Below are positions 24,562-33,862 of a stretch of DNA of 64,000 bases, one piece after another. Location: NCBI RefSeq assembly GCF_004331345.1, contig NZ_SJJZ01000007.1, forward strand, positions 1-64,000, in the 5' to 3' direction. A program made the translations under genes and the position numbers. The stretch's first letter is position 1. Each line of letters starts with the position of its first letter. The notes under the pieces were generated by a model, which was given only the letters and a program-made list of their open reading frames with translations, was not told the DNA's origin and searched no databases. This stretch comes from Kribbella soli. Lineage in GTDB: Bacteria > Actinomycetota > Actinomycetes > Propionibacteriales > Kribbellaceae.

Positions 24562-26460
24562 CTACCAGCTGCCCCCGCCACCGCCGCCTCCTCCGCCGCC
24601 TGAGGACGACGAGGACGAGCTGCTGGAGGAGAACCCGGAGGACGAGCCTCCTCCGGTGGACGGCGAGGGCGGCTCGGCGAACGTGCTGGAGACCGTCGTG
24701 GAGATGCTTGCGGCGGTCCAGCCGGAGTCGTAGTACGAGCTCGAGCCGGAGTACCAGGCCGGAGCGGCCGTCAGGCGGCCGGCGTCGACGAGCTGGCGGC
24801 AGACCTGTTGCCAGCGGTCGGCCAGGCCGAGGACCAGAGCCCACGGCAGATACTTGCTGAAGATGTCCTCACCATCCTCGAAGCGCAGCTGATCCGCCTC
24901 GGCGGTGGTGAGGTACTGACGGAACCCGATCACCTGGTCGGTGATCGCGCGCCCGAGCGCATCGCGCCGCCCCTTACGATTCTGAAGAATCAGGTCGACG
25001 ACGGCGTTCAGCACCGCCAGAACGGGCAACGCGACGGCGATCGTCGGCCCCAGCCAATACGGCGCGCCGAACTTCACCATCCACACGATCAAGCTGATCA
25101 GCCCGACTAGCACTGCTAGGAAAACCCCGCAGCCCAGCGGCACCCAGCCGTACCCCGACGACTCCACCACCTTCGGGCGCCGCGGCATCCGCACGTACCA
25201 CTTCCGCTCCTCGGCACGCTGCCACAGCGCTTCGCCCACCCCCTCCGCTGCCCGTTGCGGCAGCGTGTCCCCGACCGCCGGCGCCACCAGCCGCACCTCG
25301 GCACCGGGTTGCTGCTTGGGAAACAGCCCCTTCAGCAACGCATTCTCATGCGTCGCCGTGGCAAGCTCGGCGTCGACCAGCACAGCTGTCCGTACGTCGT
25401 TCTCGCCCTCGATCCGGATCGCCCCGCGAACGGCCAGGTCCACCAGGGTCGCCGCGACCTCGGTCGTGTCCACCTTGCCGTCAAGCAACAGACCACCTTC
25501 CGCGGCGGTGATGTCCGGCGGCGCGAACGCGACCGGGATCTCCTTCTCCGCCAGGCGATCGCGCACGGTCGGCACCGTCAGACCTTCGGGCGGCACGGTT
25601 CCCGGCGGCATCCCGTCGTACCGGCGGTCTCGCCGGGACCGCACCAGGACCTTGCCGCCGGCGATCACCAAGGCGGTCAGGATGACCGAGACGATCGCGG
25701 CCGGCCAGCTGACGCCGTACCGGGCGAGAAAGCCCGGTGGGTCCACGACGATCGGCAGGTCGTTGCTCACGGCACCGGACTTGAGGCCCGCGACGATCGT
25801 CATGCCCTCGTCGCGGACGACGTCGGTCTCCTGCGTGAAGATCGCCTTGCCGCCGACGATCTGCTTCTCGTTGCAGCTCTCTGTCGACCCGGGCGGGCCC
25901 TCGTTGCACGCGACCCTGGTCACGCCTTGCGGCACCGTGACCGTGATGGTCACGTGGTCCAGCGGCGCCTCCCAGCTCGACCCGGTCGCGTCCCAGTACA
26001 GCTCGCTGTGGTCCGGGAAGTGCCGCAGCGCGCCGCGGACGTCGTAGCTGATCCGGTACGTCGCGTCCTGGCCGGGAACCGTGTCGCCCGACGATCCGAT
26101 CTTGATCCGCAGCACCTGGTTGCGGGCCTTGTTCGTCTTCGTCGTCGACAGGTCGAACTCGGACGGGGCCGTCGGCGACGACACCTGGACGTTCGTCACG
26201 TCGTACCGCTGGTCCTTCGACGGATCGTCGGCGTACGGCTCCCGGACGACGAGATCGCGGAAGATCCCGTGCCGGTCGGTGTCGCCGAAGTGGTACTCGA
26301 TCGTCTCGGTGACGTGCAGTACGCCGTCCGCGCTGACGTCGTAGGCGATCGCCATGGACCGCACCCGGTCCCCGATCGCGGCGGACGCGGGTACGGCGTA
26401 CCCGGCCAGCGCGATCCCGACGGCGAGCATGCTGACCAACACCCCGAGCGCACGACGCAT
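24562..26460 (-). CDS. DUF2207 membrane protein, copy 3 of a tandem trio
   Basis: A 632-residue predicted membrane protein. It has a signal peptide ending near 'AVPASA' (about 27), an extracellular DUF2207 domain ('LHVTETIEYHFGDTDRHGI' near 50, 'ALRHFPDHSELYWDATGSSW' near 150), a transmembrane segment near 250, a cytoplasmic part with 'PVAFAPPDIT', two more membrane segments near 440-490, the conserved 'FEDGEDIFSKYLPWALVLG' near 545, and a Ser/Gly tail ending GGSW. Function is unknown; YciQ of E. coli has the same domain. It lies 32 nt after copy 2. TAATGT ends 5 nt before its ATG, so it may have its own leaderless promoter. Confidence 0.9.
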   Translation of the reverse strand: MRRALGVLVSMLAVGIALAGYAVPASAAIGDRVRSMAIAYDVSADGVLHVTETIEYHFGDTDRHGIFRDLVVREPYADDPSKDQRYDVTNVQVSSPTAPSEFDLSTTKTNKARNQVLRIKIGSSGDTVPGQDATYRISYDVRGALRHFPDHSELYWDATGSSWEAPLDHVTITVTVPQGVTRVACNEGPPGSTESCNEKQIVGGKAIFTQETDVVRDEGMTIVAGLKSGAVSNDLPIVVDPPGFLARYGVSWPAAIVSVILTALVIAGGKVLVRSRRDRRYDGMPPGTVPPEGLTVPTVRDRLAEKEIPVAFAPPDITAAEGGLLLDGKVDTTEVAATLVDLAVRGAIRIEGENDVRTAVLVDAELATATHENALLKGLFPKQQPGAEVRLVAPAVGDTLPQRAAEGVGEALWQRAEERKWYVRMPRRPKVVESSGYGWVPLGCGVFLAVLVGLISLIVWMVKFGAPYWLGPTIAVALPVLAVLNAVVDLILQNRKGRRDALGRAITDQVIGFRQYLTTAEADQLRFEDGEDIFSKYLPWALVLGLADRWQQVCRQLVDAGRLTAAPAWYSGSSSYYDSGWTAASISTTVSSTFAEPPSPSTGGGSSSGFSSSSSSSSSSGGGGGGGGGGSW

Positions 26461-26465
26461 GCGCG

Positions 26466-26471
26466 CGACAT
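26466..26471 (-). promoter_or_regulatory. TAATGT -10-like element before DUF2207 copy 3
   Basis: The hexamer ends 5 nt before the ATG at 26460 in the 32-nt gap between copies 2 and 3, with no Shine-Dalgarno sequence in between. Confidence 0.35.
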
Positions 26472-26492
26472 TACCGAGCGTAGAGGTCGTGA

Positions 26493-28403
26493 CTACCAGC
26501 TGCCGCCGCCACCGCCGCCTCCACCGCCGCCCGACGAGCCCGAGGACGACGAGGAGGAACCGCTGTACGAGCTGAAGCCGGACGAGCTACCGCCACCGGA
26601 TCCGGGAGCGGGCGCAGGAGGTGGTGGCGGCACGAACGTGCTCTGGACCGCGGTGCTGATCGAGCTCGCCGACCAGTTGGAGTGGTAGTACGACGGGCCG
26701 ACGTACCAGGTCGGATCGGGCGTCAGCCGGCCCGCCTCCACCAGCTCCGCGCAGACCCGCTGCCAGCGGGAGGCGAGACGGAAGGCGATCGCCCAGGGCA
26801 AGTACTTCGAGAAGATGTCCTCGCCCTCCTCGAAGCGCAGCTGGTCCGCCTCGGCGGTCGCGAGGTACTGCTGGAACCCGATGACCTGGTCCGTGATCGC
26901 GCGACCTTCCGCGCTCCGCTGCCCGCGCCGCTTCCTCCCGATCCACATCCACAGCAGCGTCAGCAGAGCGCTGCCGGGGATGATGATCGCGATCACGCGG
27001 CCCGCGGTGGCCGGGCCGGACCCGATCTGTGCGGCGCCGAAGCAGAGGATGGCGAGGGCGAACGTGAGCATCCAGCCGAGGGCGGTCGAACCGTCGCCGT
27101 TTCCGGACGAGGCCGGCAGGCTGAGGTACCACTTCTGCTGCTTGATGCGGGTCCACACGGCGTCGTACATCTTGTCCGCGGCCTGCACCAGCGTGTAGTC
27201 GCCGACCTCTGCTCGTTCGAGCAGCCGCTCCTCGCCCGGCTCCTGCTTCGGGAACAACCCCTTGAGCAGCACCTTCTCGTGCTGCGCCGTCGCGACCTTC
27301 GGATCGACCAGCACGGCCTTGCGCGCGCCGTCGTCCGAGTTGTCGAGGCGGATCGCGCCGCGGACGGCGAGGTGAACCAGCGTGGCCGCGACCGCGGTGG
27401 ACTTGTCGGCCGCATCCGCCATCACGGCGCCCTCGGCGACCGTGACCTCGGGCGGCGCGAACGCCACCGGGATCTGGTCCGCGGCGAGCCGATCCTTCCC
27501 GATCTGCGCGCTCTCGCCCGCGGGCGGGGCGGTCCCCGGCGGCATGCCGACGTACCGCAGATCGCGGAGGCCGTGCCGGTTGTAGAGGAACGCGGCGACG
27601 ATGCCGGCCGCGGTCGCCAGCACGGACCCGGCGAGCGCGAGCCAGGACAGCCCGCTGCGCTCCAGCCAGTTCGGCGGGTCGACCACGATCGGTGTGTCGT
27701 TCTGCACGGCGCCGGCCTTGATCCCGGCAACGATCGTCAGCTGGCTCCCGCTGAGGAGCTTGGAGTCGGTGAAAAGCCCGATGCCCCCGGCAACGGACTT
27801 TTTCTCGCAGGGGCTCGTGGAGCCGGCCTTGCCGCTGTAGCACTCGACCTGCTGCACGCCCTCCGGTGCCTGGACGCTCACGGTGACCTTCGTGATGTGC
27901 GCGTCCCACGCCGAGCCGGTGGCGTCCCAGTACAGCTCGCTGTGGTCGTCGAAGTGCCGGAGCGCGCCGCGGACGTCGTACGAGATCACGTACTTCGCGC
28001 TGTCCGACCAGATCGTCTGGTCCTTCGAGCCGATCTTGATCCGCAGCGTCTGGTCCCGGTCGAGGTTGTACTTCGCCGTCTCGGTCGTGAACTGGTCCGG
28101 CGCGGTCGGCGACGACACCAGAATGTTCGAGACCTCGTACTTCTGGTCCTTCGTCTCGTCGTCGGCGTACGGCTCGCGGATCACCAGGTCGCGGTAGATC
28201 CCGTGCCGTCCGGACTCCGCGAAGGTGTAGTCGATCGTCTCCGTGACATGCAGTACGCCGTCCTCGGAGACCGTGTAGGCGATCGTGAACGACTCGATCT
28301 CGTCGCCGTACGCCACGGTCGCAGCCTCGGCCGGTACGGCGAAACCTGCCACCGCGAGAACGGTGAACAGTGTGCTGATGACGATCCCGAGCGCCCGACG
28401 CAT
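26493..28403 (-). CDS. DUF2207 membrane protein, copy 2 of a tandem trio
   Basis: A 636-residue paralog of its two neighbours with the same plan: signal peptide ending near 'AVPAEA' (about 27), extracellular DUF2207 domain, membrane segment near 255, cytoplasmic region with 'PVAFAPPEVT' near 310, paired membrane segments near 450-490, the 'FEEGEDIFSKYLPWAIAFRL' motif near 545 and a Ser/Gly-rich tail ending in ten Gly, Ser, Trp. The ATG at 28403 is chosen over an upstream one because TACATT lies exactly 6 nt before it and the MRRALG start is shared by all three copies. Copies differ most in the Cys-containing loop ('CYSGKAGSTSPCE' here). Confidence 0.9.
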   Translation of the reverse strand: MRRALGIVISTLFTVLAVAGFAVPAEAATVAYGDEIESFTIAYTVSEDGVLHVTETIDYTFAESGRHGIYRDLVIREPYADDETKDQKYEVSNILVSSPTAPDQFTTETAKYNLDRDQTLRIKIGSKDQTIWSDSAKYVISYDVRGALRHFDDHSELYWDATGSAWDAHITKVTVSVQAPEGVQQVECYSGKAGSTSPCEKKSVAGGIGLFTDSKLLSGSQLTIVAGIKAGAVQNDTPIVVDPPNWLERSGLSWLALAGSVLATAAGIVAAFLYNRHGLRDLRYVGMPPGTAPPAGESAQIGKDRLAADQIPVAFAPPEVTVAEGAVMADAADKSTAVAATLVHLAVRGAIRLDNSDDGARKAVLVDPKVATAQHEKVLLKGLFPKQEPGEERLLERAEVGDYTLVQAADKMYDAVWTRIKQQKWYLSLPASSGNGDGSTALGWMLTFALAILCFGAAQIGSGPATAGRVIAIIIPGSALLTLLWMWIGRKRRGQRSAEGRAITDQVIGFQQYLATAEADQLRFEEGEDIFSKYLPWAIAFRLASRWQRVCAELVEAGRLTPDPTWYVGPSYYHSNWSASSISTAVQSTFVPPPPPAPAPGSGGGSSSGFSSYSGSSSSSSGSSGGGGGGGGGGSW

Positions 28404-28409
28404 AGCCGG

Positions 28410-28415
28410 AATGTA
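28410..28415 (-). promoter_or_regulatory. TACATT -10-like element before DUF2207 copy 2
   Basis: The hexamer ends exactly 6 nt before the ATG at 28403, in the 31-nt gap between copies 1 and 2; no Shine-Dalgarno sequence is seen. Confidence 0.4.
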
Positions 28416-28434
28416 GCCGCCCCGAAGGCCACTA

Positions 28435-30327
28435 CTACCAGCTGCCGCCGCCTCCACCGCCGCCACCGCCGCCGGAGGAGCCGCCGCTGAATCCGGACGA
28501 GCTGCCGCCGCCACCGCCTGAGCTGGACGGCGTGGGCGGCGGGTCGAAGGTGTTCGTCAAGGTGGCGGTGACCGCGCCCGCGGTCCAGCCCGAGGCGTAG
28601 TACGACGGCCCGGAGTACCAGTACGGGTCGGGCGTGATGCGGCCGGCGGCGACGAGCTGCTCGCACACCTTCTGCCAGCGGTCCGCGAGACCGAAGGCGA
28701 TGGCCCAGGGCAGGTACTTCGAGAAGATGTCCTCGCCCTCCTCGAAGCGCAGCTGGTCCGCCTCGGCCGTGGCCAGGTACTTCCGGAAGCCGATCAGCTG
28801 GTCGGCCACCGCGCGGCCGGCCGGGTTCCGTTGCCCGCGGCCCCGGATCGCGATCCAGATGCCGATGGCAACGATGACCGCGATCACCGGCACCGCGACG
28901 ACGACCGCCCGGCCGAACCCGCCGGTCGCGGCGCTGATCACGGTACCCATCAGGCCGGCACCGACGACCCAGATCCCGATCATCGCCATGCAGGCGCAGC
29001 CGAAGCCGTTCTTGAACGCCGAGCCGCCACCGGCCCGCGGCATCCGCAGGTACCACTGCCGAGCCTTCACCTGGTCACGGAGTGCCTTGATCATCTCGTT
29101 GTGCGCGTGCCGCATGGTGTTGTCACCCACCGCACCGCGCTCCAGCAGCACCTCCGTGCCCGGCTGCAACCCCGGGTACAGGCCGAGCATCAGCGCCTGC
29201 TCGTGCGGTGCGGTCGCGGCCGCCGGGTTCAGCAGCACCGCCTTCTGCGAGGTGCCGTCGTTGTCGATCCGTACGCCGCCGCGCACCGCCAGGTCGATCA
29301 GCGTCGCGGCCGTCTCGGTCGTGTTCGCCTTCGCGTCGATCAGCAGCCCGCCCTCGGCGACCGGGATCCGCGGCGGCGCGAACGCGACCGGGATCTGGTC
29401 CTCGGTGAGGTCGTCCTTCACCGGCTGCGCGGCGACCCCGTCCGGCGGGAACGCGCCCGGCGGCATCCCGGCGTACCGCTGATCCTTGTTGCCGAACTTC
29501 GCGTAGAGCGCGGCGAGGACGACGGCTGCCACGGTCGCGATGCCGGAGCCGATCAGCTGGAGCCAGGACACCCCGTTGCGCTCGAGCCAGCTCGGCGGGT
29601 CGACGAGGATCGGGGTGTCGTTCTGCACGGCGCCGGCGGTGATTCCGGCGACGATCGTCAACTGCTCGCTGCTGTCGAGGTTGGAGGCGCCGAACACACC
29701 CTTCTCGCCGACCACCGACTTCTGCGGGCACGTCCGGTTCGATCCGGCGGTGCCCATGAAGCACTCGGTCTTGGTCACGCCCTGCGGTACGTCGACGTTG
29801 ACCGTGACCTGCTGGATCACCGCGCCCCACGCGCTGCCGGTCGCGTCCCAGTACAGCTCGCTGTGGTCGTCGAAGTGCCGGAGCGCGCCGCGGACGTCGT
29901 ACGAGATCTTGTACGTCGCCTCGGTGCCGGGGATCGTCTCGTTCGCGGAGCCGATCTTGACCTGCAGTTCCCCGTAGCGGCCCTTGTTCCCCTCGTAGGT
30001 GTCGACGGTGAACTCGTCCGGGGCGCCGGTCGGGGACGACACCTCGATGTTCGAGACCTGGTACTCCTGGTCCTTCGAGTCGTCGTCCTTGTAGGGCTCG
30101 CGGGTGACCAGGTCCCGGTAGATCCCGTGCCGCCCCGACTCCCCGAAGTGGTAGTCGATCGTCTCCTCGACGTGCAGCACGCCCTCGGCGGACACCGTGT
30201 AGTCGATCCTGAAGTTCCTGATCGCGTCACCGGCCTCCGCCGTACCCGCGCCGGCCGGTACGGCGAAACCGGCCAACGCGAGGACGGCGAACAACAGACT
30301 GATGACTACCCCGAGTGCCCTACGCAT
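28435..30327 (-). CDS. DUF2207 membrane protein, copy 1 of a tandem trio
   Basis: A 630-residue protein, first in transcription order of the trio. Signal peptide ending near 'AVPAGA' (about 27); DUF2207 domain with 'LHVEETIDYHFGESGRHGIY' near 50 and 'ALRHFDDHSELYWDATGSAW' near 150; a Cys pair in 'ECFMGTAGSNRTCPQ'; membrane segment near 250; cytoplasmic 'PVAFAPPRIP'; two membrane segments near 430-480; 'FEEGEDIFSKYLPWAIAFGL' near 540; Ser/Gly tail ending GGGGSW. The frame runs far upstream over the EF-G gene; the ATG at 30327, with TAGGGT 7 nt upstream, is the credible start. Function unknown. Confidence 0.9.
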   Translation of the reverse strand: MRRALGVVISLLFAVLALAGFAVPAGAGTAEAGDAIRNFRIDYTVSAEGVLHVEETIDYHFGESGRHGIYRDLVTREPYKDDDSKDQEYQVSNIEVSSPTGAPDEFTVDTYEGNKGRYGELQVKIGSANETIPGTEATYKISYDVRGALRHFDDHSELYWDATGSAWGAVIQQVTVNVDVPQGVTKTECFMGTAGSNRTCPQKSVVGEKGVFGASNLDSSEQLTIVAGITAGAVQNDTPILVDPPSWLERNGVSWLQLIGSGIATVAAVVLAALYAKFGNKDQRYAGMPPGAFPPDGVAAQPVKDDLTEDQIPVAFAPPRIPVAEGGLLIDAKANTTETAATLIDLAVRGGVRIDNDGTSQKAVLLNPAAATAPHEQALMLGLYPGLQPGTEVLLERGAVGDNTMRHAHNEMIKALRDQVKARQWYLRMPRAGGGSAFKNGFGCACMAMIGIWVVGAGLMGTVISAATGGFGRAVVVAVPVIAVIVAIGIWIAIRGRGQRNPAGRAVADQLIGFRKYLATAEADQLRFEEGEDIFSKYLPWAIAFGLADRWQKVCEQLVAAGRITPDPYWYSGPSYYASGWTAGAVTATLTNTFDPPPTPSSSGGGGGSSSGFSGGSSGGGGGGGGGGSW

Positions 30328-30334
30328 GCCCGTG

Positions 30335-30340
30335 ACCCTA
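30335..30340 (-). promoter_or_regulatory. TAGGGT -10-like element before DUF2207 copy 1
   Basis: The hexamer ends 7 nt before the ATG at 30327, within the 120-bp gap shared with the divergent EF-G-like gene. Confidence 0.4.
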
Positions 30341-30447
30341 TCCAGAGCCAGGGTCCGGGGGTTGCGGGGCCGACACGAATCCGCGAGCTGAGGGGCCTTG
30401 TGCGAAGTGTCGGTTAGGGGAATCGTGGGTGGACCAGGAGGAACGTC

Positions 30448-32598
30448 ATGGCAGACAAGACGAACGCTTCCCAAGGCACCGGAGCCGCGCCCGCTGTGGA
30501 CAGTCCGGCAGCCATCCGCAACGTGGTGCTGGTCGGCCCTTCGGGCTCCGGCAAGACCACCCTCGTCGAGGCCTTGCTGGTGGCCTCCGGAGTCCTGAAC
30601 AGACCCGGCACCGTCCTGGACGGAACCACGGTGTGCGACTTCGACGACGCCGAGATCCGGCAGCAGCGCTCGGTCGGCCTGTCGCTCGCCTCCCTGCAGC
30701 ACGACGGCGGCCAGGGAAAAGTCAAGGTGAACCTGATCGACACACCCGGGTACGCCGACTTCGTCGGTGAGCTGCGGGCCGGACTCCGCGCCGCCGACTG
30801 CGCGCTGTTCGTGATCTCGGCGAACGAGGGCGTCGACGAGCCGACCCGGACGCTCTGGCAGGAGTGCGACCAGGTGGGGATGCCGCGCGCGGTCGTGATC
30901 ACCAAGCTCGACCACGCCCGGGCGAACTACCAGAACGCGCTCTCCACGGCGCAGAACGCCTTCGGCGACAAGGTGCTGCCGCTCTATCTGCCCGCTGGTG
31001 ACGGGCTGATCGGGCTGCTGTCCCAGTCGTACTTCGAGTACGCCGATGGCAAACGTTCGACCGGGGAGCCGGACCCGTCGTACGCCGGCGAGATCGAGGA
31101 GCTGCGCGGCACGCTGATCGAGGGAATCATCGAGGAGTCCGAGGACGAGTCGTTGATGGACCGCTACCTCGGCGGCGAGGAGATCGACCAGAAGGTGCTG
31201 ATCGAGGATCTCGAGCGCGCGGTCGCACGCGGCTCGTTCTTCCCGGTGGTCCCGGTCTGCAGCGCCTCCGGGGTCGGCACAGTGGAGCTGCTCGAGGTGA
31301 TCACCAGCGGTTTCCCGTCGCCCCCCGAGCACAAGCTCCCGGACGTGTTCACCCCGCACGGGGTCGCCCGCCAGGGCCTCGCGTGCGACGTCTCCGGACC
31401 GTTGCTCGCCGAGGTGGTGAAGACGACGTCGGACCCGTACGTCGGCAGGGTCAGCCTGGTGCGGGTGTTCTCCGGCACCATCAGGCCCGACGCGACGGTT
31501 CACGTGTCGGGCCATTTCACGTCCTTCTTCGGTGACCACAACGGTGCGTCGCACGGACACGAGGACCATGACGAGGACGAGCGGATCGGCACGTTGTCGT
31601 TCCCGCTCGGCAAGACGCAGCGCCCGGCCGGGCAGGTGATCGCCGGTGACCTGTGCGCGATCGGCCGGCTGACCCGGGCAGAAACCGGTGACACGCTCTC
31701 CGACAAGACGGATCCGCTGCTGCTGAGGCCGTGGACCATGCCGGAGCCGTTGTTGCCGATCGCCGTCCAGGCGCATGCGAAGACCGACGAGGACAAACTC
31801 GGGGCCGGGCTGCAGCGGCTGGCGGCCGAGGATCCGACGCTGCGGATCGAGCAGAACCCGGAGACGCACCAGATCGTCCTGTGGTGCATGGGCGAGGCGC
31901 ACTCGGACGTCGTACTGGACGCGCTGTCGAACCGGTACGGCGTGACCGTGGACACCGTCGAGCTGCGAGTGCCGCTGCGGGAGACGTTCGGCGGGCCGGC
32001 CAAGGGCCACGGGCGGCACGTGAAGCAGTCCGGCGGGCATGGTCAGTACGCCGTGTGCGACATCGAGGTCGAGCCGCTGCCGGGAGGGTCGGGCTTCGAG
32101 TTCGTCGACAAGGTGGTCGGCGGTGCGGTGCCGCGGCAGTTCATCCCGAGCGTCGAGAAGGGCGTCCGGGCGCAGATGGAGAAGGGCGTCGGGGCCGGGT
32201 ACCCGATGGTCGACATCCGGGTCACGTTGCGCGACGGGAAGGCGCACAGCGTCGACTCGTCCGACATGGCGTTCCAGATGGCCGGCGGGCTGGCCCTCCG
32301 CGAGGCGGCGGCCGCGACCCGGGTCGCGATGCTGGAACCTGTCGACCTGGTGTCGGTGCTGGTGCCCGACGATCTCGTCGGCGCAGTGATGAGCGACCTG
32401 TCCGGGCGCCGCGGGCGGCTGCTCGGGACCGACAAGGTCGGCGAGAACAGGACCCTGGTGAAGGCCGAAGTACCGCAGGTGGAGATCACCCGCTACTCCA
32501 TCGACCTCCGCTCGCTGTCCCACGGCTCGGCGTCGTTCAGCCGCGAGTTCTCCCGCTACGAGGCGATGCCGGACTCGGTCGCGTCGAGGCTGAAATGA
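30448..32598 (+). CDS. fusA2: elongation factor G-like protein (EF-G2)
   Basis: A 716-residue translational GTPase paralog of EF-G. P-loop 'GPSGSGKTTL' is at about 30-39 and G3 is 'DTPGYADF' near 98. G4 is 'ITKLD' near 151 where canonical EF-G has NKMD; this change is usual in the EF-G2 subgroup. Domains II-V follow, with 'HGQYAVCDIEVEPLP' near 531 and a C-terminal 'YSIDLRSLSHGSASFSREFS'. The ATG has an AGGAGGAACGTC site. Mycobacterial EF-G2 (FusA2) does not promote translocation efficiently, and its role is unclear. Confidence 0.92.
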   Translation: MADKTNASQGTGAAPAVDSPAAIRNVVLVGPSGSGKTTLVEALLVASGVLNRPGTVLDGTTVCDFDDAEIRQQRSVGLSLASLQHDGGQGKVKVNLIDTPGYADFVGELRAGLRAADCALFVISANEGVDEPTRTLWQECDQVGMPRAVVITKLDHARANYQNALSTAQNAFGDKVLPLYLPAGDGLIGLLSQSYFEYADGKRSTGEPDPSYAGEIEELRGTLIEGIIEESEDESLMDRYLGGEEIDQKVLIEDLERAVARGSFFPVVPVCSASGVGTVELLEVITSGFPSPPEHKLPDVFTPHGVARQGLACDVSGPLLAEVVKTTSDPYVGRVSLVRVFSGTIRPDATVHVSGHFTSFFGDHNGASHGHEDHDEDERIGTLSFPLGKTQRPAGQVIAGDLCAIGRLTRAETGDTLSDKTDPLLLRPWTMPEPLLPIAVQAHAKTDEDKLGAGLQRLAAEDPTLRIEQNPETHQIVLWCMGEAHSDVVLDALSNRYGVTVDTVELRVPLRETFGGPAKGHGRHVKQSGGHGQYAVCDIEVEPLPGGSGFEFVDKVVGGAVPRQFIPSVEKGVRAQMEKGVGAGYPMVDIRVTLRDGKAHSVDSSDMAFQMAGGLALREAAAATRVAMLEPVDLVSVLVPDDLVGAVMSDLSGRRGRLLGTDKVGENRTLVKAEVPQVEITRYSIDLRSLSHGSASFSREFSRYEAMPDSVASRLK

Positions 32599-32599
32599 C

Positions 32600-33862
32600 C
32601 TAGGGCTTGGAGTCGCGGCTGAGGCGGCGGCGTACGTCGCGGGACTTGAGGTACGCCGCCACGTCGTCGTACCGCTCGCTCTGGTTGGCGAACTCGATGT
32701 ATGAGCGCACGCGGTGCAGCCAGTCGAGCGTCGACGGCTTCACCGCGGTCAGCGCGTCAGTGAGATGCTGCATCGCGAGCGGCGGCTCGCCACCGCTCGA
32801 GAGCGCGTCGTCGATCACCTTGTCGACGCCGCGCTCGATCAGCGCGCGCAGGTCGGCGCCGCTGAACATCGCCGTCTGCGCGGCCAGCGCCTTCAGGTCG
32901 AGGCCGTCGGCCGGGACCTCCTTCGTCAGCACGGACAGGATGTCGGCGCGGGCCGGTTCGTCCGGCGGCGGCACGAAGATCACCCGGTCGAAACGGCCGG
33001 GGCGCAGCATCGCCTCGTCGACATCCCACGGCGCGTTCGTCGCGGCGAGCACCAGCAGGCCCTCGTTCTCGGAGCCGATCGCGTCCAGTTCCTGCAGCAG
33101 TACGTCGACCAGCCGGCGCGCCTCGGACCCGCCGTGCTTGTGTCGCGCGAACGCCAGCGCGTCCAGCTCGTCGAGGAACAGCACGCACGGCGCGTTGGCG
33201 CGGGCACGCTCGAACGCGGCGTGCAGGTTGCGCTCGGAGACCCCGAGGTACGGGTCCATCACGTCCTCGATCCGGACGTTGATGAACGGCAGCCCGCACT
33301 CCCCCGCGGTCGCCCGGGCGAGCAGCGTCTTCCCGCAGCCGGGCGGACCGTAGAGCATCACGCCGCCGCCGGACTTCCGCCCGTACTTCTCGTACAGCTC
33401 CGGCCGGCTGAGTGGGAGGATCACCATCCGGTGGATGACCCGCTTGATGTCCTCCATCCCACCGACCTGGTCGAAGGTGGTGGTCTCCTTGGGCGTATCC
33501 GGGATCAGCGGGTCCTGCTCGTCCTCCGGCCCGACCTTGATCCGTACGCCGCTGCGCTCGGCGATCATGCCGTCCACGAGCTGCTGCAGCCGCCCGGTCC
33601 CCTCGACGACGCCCCGCTGGCGAGCCGCTTCGAGCAGGTTCCGCAGCAGGGCGAGCCGCCCGTTCGCCGCGGCCAGTTCACCGACCGGCACGAACTGGTC
33701 GTCCGGCAGCCCGTGCTGATCCAGCAGTACGACGTACTGGTCGAGCGCCTCCTCGGTCTCACCGGCCGTCGCCAGCGACTCCGCGAGAACGAGCCGCAGC
33801 AGTACGTCGTCCGGGGCCGCGTCGACCGCTTTCCGCAGCGCCTCGATCCGGTCGTTACTCAT
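32600..33862 (-). CDS. AAA+ ATPase with N-terminal TPR-like region
   Basis: A 420-residue AAA protein of the SpoVK/Cdc48 type. Residues about 1-100 are helical and TPR-like ('DDVLLRLVLAESLATAGETE'). The AAA module follows: Walker A 'LYGPPGCGKTLLA' near 172, Walker B 'VLFLDELDALAF' near 228, sensor 1 'LAATNAPWDVDEAMLRPGRF' near 274 with the arginine-finger region, and a small C-terminal AAA lid. One AAA domain only. The start overlaps the TPR gene stop (ATGA). Third gene of a membrane protein-TPR-AAA operon; a protein-remodelling machine is the likely role, with unknown client. Confidence 0.88.
   Translation of the reverse strand: MSNDRIEALRKAVDAAPDDVLLRLVLAESLATAGETEEALDQYVVLLDQHGLPDDQFVPVGELAAANGRLALLRNLLEAARQRGVVEGTGRLQQLVDGMIAERSGVRIKVGPEDEQDPLIPDTPKETTTFDQVGGMEDIKRVIHRMVILPLSRPELYEKYGRKSGGGVMLYGPPGCGKTLLARATAGECGLPFINVRIEDVMDPYLGVSERNLHAAFERARANAPCVLFLDELDALAFARHKHGGSEARRLVDVLLQELDAIGSENEGLLVLAATNAPWDVDEAMLRPGRFDRVIFVPPPDEPARADILSVLTKEVPADGLDLKALAAQTAMFSGADLRALIERGVDKVIDDALSSGGEPPLAMQHLTDALTAVKPSTLDWLHRVRSYIEFANQSERYDDVAAYLKSRDVRRRLSRDSKP

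Noticed and set aside
25255..28490. Long plus-strand frames opposite the DUF2207 genes
   Set aside because: They are mirror frames of GC-rich coding DNA, rich in Arg, Gly and Asp-Val-repeats without any family signature; the minus-strand proteins have clear domains.
30370..30413. 7-bp inverted repeat CCGACAC ... GTGTCGG before the EF-G2 gene
   Set aside because: The arms are 30 nt apart and short; not convincing as an operator or hairpin.
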